64,000 nucleotides of DNA, from positions 1,502,001 through 1,566,000 of the forward strand of contig NZ_CP020700.1 in the NCBI RefSeq assembly GCF_003932715.1, read 5' to 3'. Position 1 is the stretch's first letter. Each line of letters begins with the position of its first letter. The notes under the pieces are model-generated. The model saw nothing but the letters and a program-made list of their open reading frames with translations, had not been told where the DNA came from and made no database searches. Of the stretch, positions 56,264-64,000 are shown piece after piece. Source of the stretch: Streptomyces tsukubensis. GTDB lineage: Bacteria > Actinomycetota > Actinomycetes > Streptomycetales > Streptomycetaceae. The position numbers were made by a program, and so were the translations under genes.

Positions 56264-57225
56264 CTAGTGCGTCGGAGGAGCGCCCCGCCACCCCGCCACC
56301 GGCAGGGCGAACTTCGCCACCAGCCGGTCCGTGAACGAAGCATGGTGCAGCCGCGCCAGCCGTACCGGTACGGCTCCTCTGCGGACCTCCACCCTGGCCC
56401 CCGGCGGCAGTTCCACCGTGCGGCGCCCGTCGCACCAGAGCACCCCGTGCGGGGTGTGCTCCTGCACCTCCACCGCGAGCACCGACGTCGGGGAGGTGAC
56501 CAGCGGCTTGGCGAACAGGGCGTGGGCGCTGATCGGCACCATCAGCAGCGCCTCCACCTCCGGCCACACCACCGGTCCGCCGGCCGAGAAGGCGTAGGCG
56601 GTGGAGCCGGTGGGGGTGGCGCAGACGATGCCGTCGCAGCCGAAGGCGGTCACCGGGCGCCCGTCGATCTCCAGGACGACCTCCAGCATCCGGTCGGGCG
56701 ACACCTTCTGGACGGCGGCTTCGTTGAGCGCCCAGTCGCGGTGCACCACATCGCCGTTGCGGTGCACCACCACGTCGATGGTCATCCGCTCCTCGACCTC
56801 GTAGGCCCGGTCGACGACCCGGTTGACGACCCGGTCGAGATCGTCACGCTCGGCCTCGGCGAGGAAGCCGACCCGCCCCAGGTTGACCCCGAGCATCGGC
56901 ACCCCGGAGGCGCGCGCGAACTCGGCGCCGCGCAGCAGGGTGCCGTCACCGCCGAGGACGACGATCAGTTCGCAGCCGTCGAGGGCGCACGGCGTGGCCT
57001 CGGGTACGGTCTCCACGGCCGCGGGCAGCGGCAGGTCCGCCGCCTCGGCCTCCAGTACCCGGACCCGCAGTCCGCTGCGGAGCAGGCCCTGGACGACGAG
57101 TTCGGCGCTGCGGACGGCGGCCTTCCGGCCGGTGTGCGCCAGGAGGAAGACGGTCCGTTCGCCGGGTGCGGCCGCTCCTGCCGCATCCGCCGTGGTCGTC
57201 CCTGCTGTGGTCGTCCCTGCTGTGG

Positions 57226-57229
<4 letters not shown>
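56264..57229 (-). CDS. nadK: NAD kinase
   Basis: 321-residue NAD kinase giving NADP. GGDGTLLRGAEFA is near residue 93, NLGRVGFLAE near 115, TPTGSTAYAFSAGGP near 210. The TTG at 57229 has GGAGG 12 bases upstream and overlaps the tlyA stop by 4 bp (TTGA). The N-terminal Thr/Ala/Gly tract is encoded by tandem ACCACAGCAGGGACG repeats and is probably disordered. The core matches the family fully. Confidence 0.94.
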
Positions 57230-58041
<812 letters not shown>

Positions 58042-58048
58042 GTTCGGT

Positions 58049-58432
58049 TCAGCTCCTGTGGTCGTGCGGTACGGGGTGCGGGGGGTGGTGCGCGGTGCGG
58101 TCGGGCGCGTCGAGCGCGCCCAGCACCGTGCGCAGACCCTCGTGTACATCCTCGTACACGTCCAGGTGTCCGTCGGCCGTGAGGTGGTCGGCGTCCGCGA
58201 GCCGGTCGAGTACGGCGTCGACGGCGGCGTCCCCGGTCGGCTCCCGGACCACGCCCAGCGGCGCGGGCGCGGCCGGTTCGTACGCGGCAGGACCCGCCTC
58301 CCCGCCCGGTTCGCCGGGCCTGCCGGATTCGTCCGCCACCGGGTTCGCCGCCGGGTCGGCTGCCGGGACTGCTGCCGGCTCGGGGGCGGGGGCCCCTCCC
58401 TGGTCCGGGGGGCCGGGCGTCACGTCGTTCAT
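58049..58432 (-). CDS. Small conserved protein upstream of tlyA
   Basis: 127-residue acidic protein. The first 75 residues are Pro/Ala/Gly-rich and disordered; a helical C-terminal part (DAAVDAVLDRLADADHLTADGHLDVYEDVHEGLRTVL) is conserved in Streptomyces as I recall. His-rich end. ATG at 58432. First gene of the unit with tlyA and nadK. Function unknown. Confidence 0.7.
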   Translation of the reverse strand: MNDVTPGPPDQGGAPAPEPAAVPAADPAANPVADESGRPGEPGGEAGPAAYEPAAPAPLGVVREPTGDAAVDAVLDRLADADHLTADGHLDVYEDVHEGLRTVLGALDAPDRTAHHPPHPVPHDHRS

Positions 58433-58474
58433 GCCCCGACGCTACCCCGAAGGACTGAGGTACGGTCGATCCCG

Positions 58475-58822
58475 ATGGCGACGAAGGAAGAGTGCCGTGA
58501 GGCGCTCGGCAGACTCAGTGACAATCTCGCGCGGGCGGACGGCGACGTCCGCGGCGCGACCGCGCTCGACCGCTCCATGAGCTGTCATATCCGGGACCTG
58601 GACGTGACGTTCACCGGCCGGCTGCGGCAGGGCGTGATCGACGTCGCGGACGACCACCCGGGCCCGCCGCGCGAGAAGGCGGAGATCCGGCTGGCGATGA
58701 CCGGCGACGATCTCGTGGCGATGGTCGACGGCAAGCTGAACTTCGGGAAGGCGTGGGCGTCGGGCCGGGTGAAGCTGGAGGCCGGCTTCCGCGATCTGAT
58801 GCGGCTGCGCTCCCTCCTCTGA
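58475..58822 (+). CDS. SCP2 sterol-binding domain protein
   Basis: 115-residue single-domain protein of the SCP2 lipid-carrier fold. The C-terminal half has RLAMTGDDLVAMVDGKLNFGKAWASGRVKLEAG, the hydrophobic cavity signature, and LMRLRSLL at the end. ATG at 58475 with AAGGA about 30 bases up and a weak near site. Divergent from the small tlyA-upstream gene. Likely binds a hydrophobic ligand; physiological role unknown. Confidence 0.85.
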   Translation: MATKEECREALGRLSDNLARADGDVRGATALDRSMSCHIRDLDVTFTGRLRQGVIDVADDHPGPPREKAEIRLAMTGDDLVAMVDGKLNFGKAWASGRVKLEAGFRDLMRLRSLL

Positions 58823-58828
58823 CCGGCC

Positions 58829-58848
58829 GCCCCCGGGACCACGGGGGC
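58829..58848. terminator. Short hairpin between convergent SCP2 and ABC genes
   Basis: GCCCCCG-(6)-CGGGGGC, 7-bp perfect stem in the 27-bp gap. Weak but well placed. Confidence 0.45.
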
Positions 58849-58849
58849 C

Positions 58850-59680
58850 CTACAGGGCTTTCGCCGTCTCCCCGCGGCTCCCGGGCACCGTCGCGGCGCG
58901 CCGCCGGGCCACCGGCACCACCAGCGGCGTCCCCGACTCGGGGTCGTCGATCACCCGGCTCCGTACCCCGAACACCTCTTCCACCAGTTCGGCCGTCACC
59001 ACCTCCGACGGCGGCCCCTCGGCGACGACCCGTCCGTCGCGCAGGGCGACGAGATGGGTGGCGTACCGCGCGGCCTGGTTGAGGTCGTGCAGGACCGCGA
59101 CCAGGGTCCGCCCCTGGGTTTCGTGGAGTTCGGCGCAGAGGTCCAGCACTTCGAGCTGGTGCTGGATGTCGAGGAAGGTGGTGGGCTCGTCGAGCAGGAG
59201 CAGCGGGGTCTGCTGGGCCAGTGCCATGGCGATCCACACCCGCTGGCGCTGTCCGCCGGACAGTTCGTCGACATAGCGCTCGGCGAGTTCGAGGACCCCG
59301 GTGGCGGCCATCGACTCCCGGACGATCCGCTCGTCCTCGGGCGACCACTGCCGCAGCAGACCCTGGTGCGGATACCGGCCGCGGGCGACCAGATCCGCGA
59401 CGGTGATCCCGTCGGGCGCGATCGACGTCTGCGGGAGCAGTCCGAGGATCCGTGCCACCTTCTTCGCGGGCAGCGAGTGAATGGCCTGACCGTCCAGCAG
59501 CACCCGGCCCTCGGTGGGCTTCAGCATCCGCGACAGGGCCCGCAGCAGGGTGGACTTGCCGCAGGCGTTGGGGCCGACGATCACCGTGAAGGAGTGGTCG
59601 GGGATCGCCACCGTCAGCCCCTCGGCGATCACCCGCCGGTCGTAGCCGAGCGTGACCGATTCCGCGGTGAGTCGCTGCAT
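58850..59680 (-). CDS. Iron-siderophore ABC transporter ATP-binding protein (FecE/FepC-like)
   Basis: 276-residue ATPase. Walker A is GPNACGKST (Ala where Gly is common), Q-loop LLPQ, signature LSGGQRQR, Walker B LLLLDEPTTFLD, H-loop VLHDLNQAARY. Closest in pattern to ferric-siderophore importer ATPases. ATG at 59680. An iron box lies about 105 bp upstream. No permease or binding-protein gene is adjacent on either side, so it must work with subunits encoded elsewhere. Confidence 0.9.
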   Translation of the reverse strand: MQRLTAESVTLGYDRRVIAEGLTVAIPDHSFTVIVGPNACGKSTLLRALSRMLKPTEGRVLLDGQAIHSLPAKKVARILGLLPQTSIAPDGITVADLVARGRYPHQGLLRQWSPEDERIVRESMAATGVLELAERYVDELSGGQRQRVWIAMALAQQTPLLLLDEPTTFLDIQHQLEVLDLCAELHETQGRTLVAVLHDLNQAARYATHLVALRDGRVVAEGPPSEVVTAELVEEVFGVRSRVIDDPESGTPLVVPVARRRAATVPGSRGETAKAL

Positions 59681-59784
59681 GGGGTCGTACTCCTGCGCTC
59701 GCGTGCGAAGGCTCCGGCTCCGGCGGCCGGGCCCGGACCCCGTCCGGGCGCACCACCGCCGACGCCGGGATACCGACGAAAAGG

Positions 59785-59803
59785 TTAGGTTAGCCTACCC
59801 TCG
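59785..59803. promoter_or_regulatory. Iron box (DmdR1/IdeR-type operator)
   Basis: TTAGGTTAGCCTACCCTCG matches the actinobacterial iron-box pattern TTAGGTTAGSCTAACCTAA at 16 of 19 positions and sits upstream of the ABC ATPase. Iron-dependent repression is inferred. Confidence 0.82.
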
Positions 59804-59838
59804 CGACCACTGGGGTCGTCCGTGTGCCGGGGTGTCCG

Positions 59839-60873
59839 TCACCACCCCAGCCCTGCCAGCGCCTTGCCTGCCGCGGCCGTGCAGACCCCGTCGCCCGCAT
59901 CGGTCCAGGCCGCCGCTGCCAGGGCCCGCAGCCCGTCCAGTGCCTGCCCCTCGCCGTCGAGGACCAGTGCCCCGTCCCGTACGGAAGCGGTCCAGCCGCC
60001 GCAGCCGAACCCGGCCGCTGCGTCCCCGGTGACCTCCGGCTGCCCGGTCAGCAGCCCCCGCAGATCCGCGTCCACATAGGTCGGCCGGTGCCGTGGCTCC
60101 GCCGCCAGGAGCTGCGCCGGATCCGTGACACCGGTCAGCACCAGCAGCGAGTCGACGTCCCCGTTGAACGCGCCCTCGATATCGGTGTCCAGCCGGTCTC
60201 CCACCACCAGCGGCCGGCGCGCCCCGGTCCGCAGCACCGTCTCCCGGTGCATCGGCGGCAGCGGTTTGCCCGCGACTTCCGGCTCGGCGCCGGTGGCGAT
60301 CCGGACGACCTCCACCGCCGCCCCGTTGCCCGGCCCGATGCCCCGGGCGCCGGGAATCGTCAGATCGGTGTTGGAGGCGAACCACGGCACTCCGCGCCGG
60401 ATTGCGTACGACGCCTCGGCGAACCGCCCCCAGGGCAGTTCGGGCCCGCCGTACCCCTGGACGACGGCCGCCGGATCGTCGTCCGCCGATTCCACGGGCA
60501 CCAGCCCGCGCTCCCGGAGCGCGAGCCGCAGCCCCTCCCCGCCGATCACCAGGACCCGCGCCCCCGCGGGGACCCGCTCCGCGATCAGCCGGGCCACCGC
60601 CTGCGCCGAGGTGATGACCTCACCGGCCGTCGCGGGCACCCCCAGCTCGGTCAGATGCCGGGCCACCGCATCCGGCGGGCGAAGCGCGTTGTTGGTGACG
60701 TACGCCAGCCTCATCCCGGCGTCCCGGGCCGCCAGCAGCGACGGCACGGCGTGCACGACGGCCTCCCCGCCCGCGTACACGACCCCGTCCAGGTCGAGCA
60801 GAGCGGTGTCGTACGCCGTGCACAGCGCGTCTCCGCTGCCGTCCGGCCGGTTCCTGACCCGCAGCCCACTCAT
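59839..60873 (-). CDS. HAD-IIA family phosphatase (NagD/phosphoglycolate phosphatase-like)
   Basis: 344-residue HAD hydrolase. Motif I is LLDLDGVVY with D27 and D29; motif II is AYVTNNA; the C2-type cap lies between; motif III Lys is in VAGKPLPPM and motif IV is VVGDRLDTDIEGAFN. The last 60 residues form an extra Ala-rich domain. ATG at 60873, divergent from the DUF1015 gene (73-bp gap). Substrate unknown; sugar phosphates or phosphoglycolate are usual. Confidence 0.88.
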   Translation of the reverse strand: MSGLRVRNRPDGSGDALCTAYDTALLDLDGVVYAGGEAVVHAVPSLLAARDAGMRLAYVTNNALRPPDAVARHLTELGVPATAGEVITSAQAVARLIAERVPAGARVLVIGGEGLRLALRERGLVPVESADDDPAAVVQGYGGPELPWGRFAEASYAIRRGVPWFASNTDLTIPGARGIGPGNGAAVEVVRIATGAEPEVAGKPLPPMHRETVLRTGARRPLVVGDRLDTDIEGAFNGDVDSLLVLTGVTDPAQLLAAEPRHRPTYVDADLRGLLTGQPEVTGDAAAGFGCGGWTASVRDGALVLDGEGQALDGLRALAAAAWTDAGDGVCTAAAGKALAGLGW

Positions 60874-60946
60874 CCGTCAACACTCCTCATACCGGCGGTC
60901 ACTCCCCCGATCATCGCGCATGCCCGGCCGCGCTTACGATGCACGG

Positions 60947-62227
60947 ATGAACAGCGAAGGTCCCGCGGCCACCGACGGCCTGCGTCTGCTCCCCTTCCGC
61001 GGGCTGCGCTACGTCCCCGAACGGGTCGGCTCCCTCGCCGCCGTCACCTCCCCGCCGTACGACGTCGTGGTCCGGCCCGACGGACTCGACCATCTGGAAT
61101 CGTCCGATCCGCACAACATCGTCCGGCTGATCCTGCCGCAGGCGCCCACCCCCGGGGACCGCCACCGCCAGGCCGCCGACACCCTGGCCCGCTGGCTGGC
61201 CGAGGGAGTGCTGGCCGCCGATCCCGAGCCCGCGCTGTACGTGTACGAGCAGCGGCACGGCGATCTTCTGCAGCGGGGTCTGATCGGCGCCCTCGCGCTC
61301 TCCGAACCCGCCGAGGGGATCGTCCTGCCGCACGAGGACGTCATGCCCGACATCGTTGCCGACCGGGCCGCCCTGATGCGTACCACCGACGCCAATCTCG
61401 AACCCCTGCTCTTCACCTACCGCGGCGAAGGGGAGGCGACCGGTGCGACGGCCGTCGTCGAACAGGCCGTCCTGCGGCCCCCGCTGCTCGCCACGACCAC
61501 CGAGGACGGCTTCAGCCACCGGCTGTGGGCGCTGACCGATCCGGTGGACATCGCGGGGGTGGCGAAGGACCTGGCCGGCCGTCAGGCGCTGATCGCCGAC
61601 GGCCACCACCGCTGGTCCACCTATCTGCGGCTGCGTGCCGAGCATCCGGATCCGGGCCCCTGGAACTACGGTCTAGTCCTTCTCGTGGACACGGCCCGCT
61701 ATCCGCTGCGGGTCCGGGCGATCCACCGGCTGATCCGCCGCCTTCCGCCGGAACAGGCCCTCGCCGCGCTCGGCGGTTCGTTCCGGGTACGCCGGCTGGA
61801 CCTGCCGCTGCCGGAGGCGCTCGACGCCCTCGCCGAGGCCACGGCCGACGGCAACGCCTTCCTGCTCGCCGGTGACGGCTCCTTCCATCTGGCCGACCGG
61901 CCGGACCCCGCGCTGATCGCCCGGACGGTCCGCGCCGACCGTCCGGAGGCCTGGCGGGCGCTGGACGCGACCGTGCTGCACGCGACGGTGCTGGAGGAGC
62001 TGTGGCGGATCCCGGACTCGCCGGACGAGATCGGCTACATCCACGACACGGCGGCGGCCGTGGACCAGGCGGAACGCCACGGCGGTACGGCGGTGCTGCT
62101 GCATCCGGTACGGGAGGAGATCGTCCGCGAACTGGCCCGCCAGGGCGTGACAATGCCGCGTAAATCGACGTCCTTCGGCCCCAAGCCGGCGACCGGGCTG
62201 GTGCTGCGGAGCCTGGCGCTGGAGTAG
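60947..62227 (+). CDS. DUF1015 family protein
   Basis: 426-residue protein of the DUF1015 family. It starts with LLPFRGLRYVPERVGSLAAVTSPPYDVV, the invariant N-terminal block, and has the DGHHRWSTYLRL motif near residue 220. The DGHHR motif is reminiscent of ParB/Srx-fold kinases, so a nucleotide-dependent activity is possible; this is inference. ATG at 60947. A strong hairpin follows at 62240-62272. Confidence 0.85.
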   Translation: MNSEGPAATDGLRLLPFRGLRYVPERVGSLAAVTSPPYDVVVRPDGLDHLESSDPHNIVRLILPQAPTPGDRHRQAADTLARWLAEGVLAADPEPALYVYEQRHGDLLQRGLIGALALSEPAEGIVLPHEDVMPDIVADRAALMRTTDANLEPLLFTYRGEGEATGATAVVEQAVLRPPLLATTTEDGFSHRLWALTDPVDIAGVAKDLAGRQALIADGHHRWSTYLRLRAEHPDPGPWNYGLVLLVDTARYPLRVRAIHRLIRRLPPEQALAALGGSFRVRRLDLPLPEALDALAEATADGNAFLLAGDGSFHLADRPDPALIARTVRADRPEAWRALDATVLHATVLEELWRIPDSPDEIGYIHDTAAAVDQAERHGGTAVLLHPVREEIVRELARQGVTMPRKSTSFGPKPATGLVLRSLALE

Positions 62228-62239
62228 CCCGGGCACGAA

Positions 62240-62272
62240 AAAGGGCGGCCCCTCGGTGAGGGACCGCCCTTT
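62240..62272. terminator. Bidirectional terminator between DUF1015 and TPR genes
   Basis: 15-bp stem AAAGGGCGGCCCCTC / GAGGGACCGCCCTTT (one non-Watson-Crick position, G-U on the minus strand) with a GGT loop and a T5 run on the minus strand. Confidence 0.88.
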
Positions 62273-62293
62273 GTCGTCTGTTACGCGCTGACG

Positions 62294-64000
62294 CTACGCG
62301 TCCCGGTCGCCGTCCCGGTCCTCGTCATCGTCCTCATCTTCGTCGTCCTCATCTTCGTCGTCGTCTTCGTCGTCCTCGTCCGACTCGTCGTCGGCGGCCT
62401 CGGCGTCGACGTCGACGTCGACGTCGACGTCCGTGGAGGCGTCGGCGGCCTCATCGGAGGCATCGGTGTCGTCGTCGAGGTCCATGGCGTCGACGAACTC
62501 CACGCCGTCCATCTCGGCAAGCCGGTCGGAGGCGTCGGTCGTACCGTCCTTGTCGGCCTCGACGGCCTTGGCGAACCACTCGCGTGCCTCGTCCTCGCGC
62601 CCGGCGGCCAGCAGCGCATCGGCGTAGGCGTACCGGAGCCGCGCGGTCCACGGCTGGACGGAGGTGGAGGCCAGCTCCGGGCTCTGGAGCGTGACAATGG
62701 CGGCGTCCAGCTGCCCCATGTCCCGCCGGGCACCGGCGGCCACCAGCCGCATCTCGACCTGACCGGCCTTGTCCAGCTTGAGCACCTCGGGCTCGCCGGC
62801 CATCGCCAGCGTCCGCTCGGGCCGGCCGAGGCCGCGCTCGCAGTCCGCCATCACGGGCCACAGCTCGACGCCACCGGTCATCCGACGGGCGGCCCGGAAC
62901 TCGGCGAGCGCCTCCGAGTACCGCTGGGTCGCGTACGCGGCGAACCCTGCGGCCTCGCGGACCGCGGCGACCCGGGAGGCCAGCCGCAGCGCGACACGGG
63001 AGTAGCCGTACGCCTCCTCCGGCTCATCGTCGATCAGCTTGGCGACCATCACGAGGTTACGGGAGACGTCCTCGGCGAGGCCCTTCGGCAGGCTCTGCAG
63101 CTCCTGCCGTACGTCCTGGTCGATCTCGTCGCCGGTGACGTCGTCCGGGATGGGCAGCCGCTTGACGGGCTCGCGCTCGGGCCGGTCGCGGTCCCGGTCG
63201 TCGCGGCGGAAGCCACCGGAGCGGTCGTCACGGCGCCCGTAGCCACCGCCGCCACCGCCGCCGCCGGGGCGGCCCCCGCGGTCGCGGTCACGGTCGCCGG
63301 GCCGTCCGGCGGGGCGGCCGCCGCGGAATCCACCACGGTCGTCGTCACGACGGAAGGAGGGCCGGTCATCACGCCGGTCGTCACGGCGGTCATCGCGGCG
63401 GTCATCGCGGCGGAAGCCACCGGAGCGCTCGCCACCGCGGTTGTCGTCGCGGCGGAAGGAGGGCCGGTCATCACGCCGGTCATCGCGACGCGGGCCGCGG
63501 TCGTCATCACGGCGGAAGGAGGGCCGGTCATCACGCCGGTCGTCACGACGCGGGCCGCGGTCGTCGTCGCGACGGAACGACGGACGGTCATCACGCCGGT
63601 CGTCACGGCGGAATCCACCGGGACGGTCGCCACCACGGCTGTCGTCACGACGCGGACCACGGTCACCACCGCGGTACCCGCCACTGCGCTCGCCGCCACG
63701 GTTGTCGTCACGACGGAACCCACCGGGACGGTCATCACGACGGAAACCACCACTGCGCTCGCCACCGCGGTTGTCGTCACGGCGGAACCCGCCGGGACGG
63801 TCGTCGCGTCGGTCGTCACGACGGGGGCCGCGGTCGTCATCACGGCGGAAGCCGCTGGACCGGTCGTCACGGCGCTCGTTCGAACGGTATCCACCGCGGT
63901 CGCCGCGGTTGTCGTCGCGGCGGAAGGAGGGCCGGTCGTCACGCCGGTCATCGCGGCGGGGGCCGCGGTCGTCATCACGGCGGAACGACGGACGGTCGTC
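62294..64000 (-). CDS. TPR protein with Arg-Asp-Asp repeat N-terminus, 5' end cut by window edge
   Basis: 568 codons are visible and the frame stays open to base 64000. The first roughly 280 visible residues are degenerate repeats of RRDD, DDRPSFRRDD, GGFRRDD and RGGERSGG type, with no start codon among them, so the true start lies outside. Then come IPDDVTGDEIDQDVRQELQS, a TPR-like helical domain (YGYSRVALRLASRVAAVREA to DALLAAGREDEAREWFAKAVE) and a 60-residue Asp/Glu tail ending EDRDGDRDA. Charge-segregated disorder suggests RNA binding or condensate formation. Function unknown. Confidence 0.85.
   Translation of the reverse strand, partial: DDRPSFRRDDDRGPRRDDRRDDRPSFRRDDNRGDRGGYRSNERRDDRSSGFRRDDDRGPRRDDRRDDRPGGFRRDDNRGGERSGGFRRDDRPGGFRRDDNRGGERSGGYRGGDRGPRRDDSRGGDRPGGFRRDDRRDDRPSFRRDDDRGPRRDDRRDDRPSFRRDDDRGPRRDDRRDDRPSFRRDDNRGGERSGGFRRDDRRDDRRDDRRDDRPSFRRDDDRGGFRGGRPAGRPGDRDRDRGGRPGGGGGGGGYGRRDDRSGGFRRDDRDRDRPEREPVKRLPIPDDVTGDEIDQDVRQELQSLPKGLAEDVSRNLVMVAKLIDDEPEEAYGYSRVALRLASRVAAVREAAGFAAYATQRYSEALAEFRAARRMTGGVELWPVMADCERGLGRPERTLAMAGEPEVLKLDKAGQVEMRLVAAGARRDMGQLDAAIVTLQSPELASTSVQPWTARLRYAYADALLAAGREDEAREWFAKAVEADKDGTTDASDRLAEMDGVEFVDAMDLDDDTDASDEAADASTDVDVDVDVDAEAADDESDEDDEDDDEDEDDEDEDDDEDRDGDRDA

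Noticed and set aside
63240..64000. Dense short DNA repeats at the right edge, possible CRISPR or satellite
   Set aside because: They are in frame and encode RDD-type amino-acid repeats of the TPR protein; spacing is irregular.

Overview
The window is a high-GC actinobacterial chromosome segment, almost certainly Streptomyces. The evidence is the codon use, frequent GTG/TTG starts, 4-bp GTGA/ATGA gene overlaps, an actinobacterial iron box and a typical Streptomyces housekeeping order: sepF paralogue, der-plsC-cmk, tyrA-aroH, parA-scpA-scpB-rluB, ald, pyrG, recN-nadK-tlyA. From memory this order matches the SCO17xx part of the S. coelicolor chromosome; I could not check that by alignment. No tRNA, rRNA, prophage or insertion sequence was seen.

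Layout. 1-3660: a secreted lipase (cut by the left edge), a YhgE/Pip-type membrane protein and an alpha/beta hydrolase. 3683-13974: an accessory island with a complete FxSxx-COOH peptide system on the minus strand (fxsA precursor, fxsB radical SAM maturase, an AAC(3)-type acetyltransferase, fxsC with a TIR-like domain, fxsT with ParA-like, TIR, NB-ARC and TPR parts). It is flanked by a divergent SLATT membrane protein and a SLOG nucleotide-sensing protein. The domain set looks like a conflict or signalling system that includes a modified peptide. 14202-26316: DUF1684 and DUF5685 proteins, SepF, acyl-CoA dehydrogenase, a 14-TM efflux pump, a PAP2 phosphatase, an I78 inhibitor, a WYL regulator, a glycosyltransferase and two Streptomyces-type proteins of unknown function.

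26416-46620: the core block. It covers ribosome assembly and lipid/nucleotide genes (der, plsC, cmk), aromatic amino acids (tyrA, aroH), a Rieske lipoprotein, an NrtR-ADP-ribosylglycohydrolase-nucleotidyltransferase operon behind a perfect 10-3-10 palindrome, the chromosome segregation operon parA-RHH-scpA-scpB-rluB, ald, a STAND/TPR protein, a NUDIX hydrolase and pyrG. 47189-50633: a GH15 enzyme followed closely by a PucR regulator. 50634-51563: a 930-bp gene-free stretch with a 166-bp tandem repeat and two inverted 98-bp copies of an element. Almost all differences between the two copies fall in a predicted stem and preserve its pairing, so this is a good candidate for an undescribed structured RNA.

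51564-64000: a glycosyltransferase, a minimal MraY/WecA-like protein, recN, an inserted membrane-protein gene, nadK and tlyA. These are followed by an SCP2 protein, a solitary iron-box-controlled ABC ATPase, a HAD phosphatase, a DUF1015 protein and, running off the right edge, a TPR protein with a very long Arg-Asp-Asp-rich N-terminus and an acidic tail.
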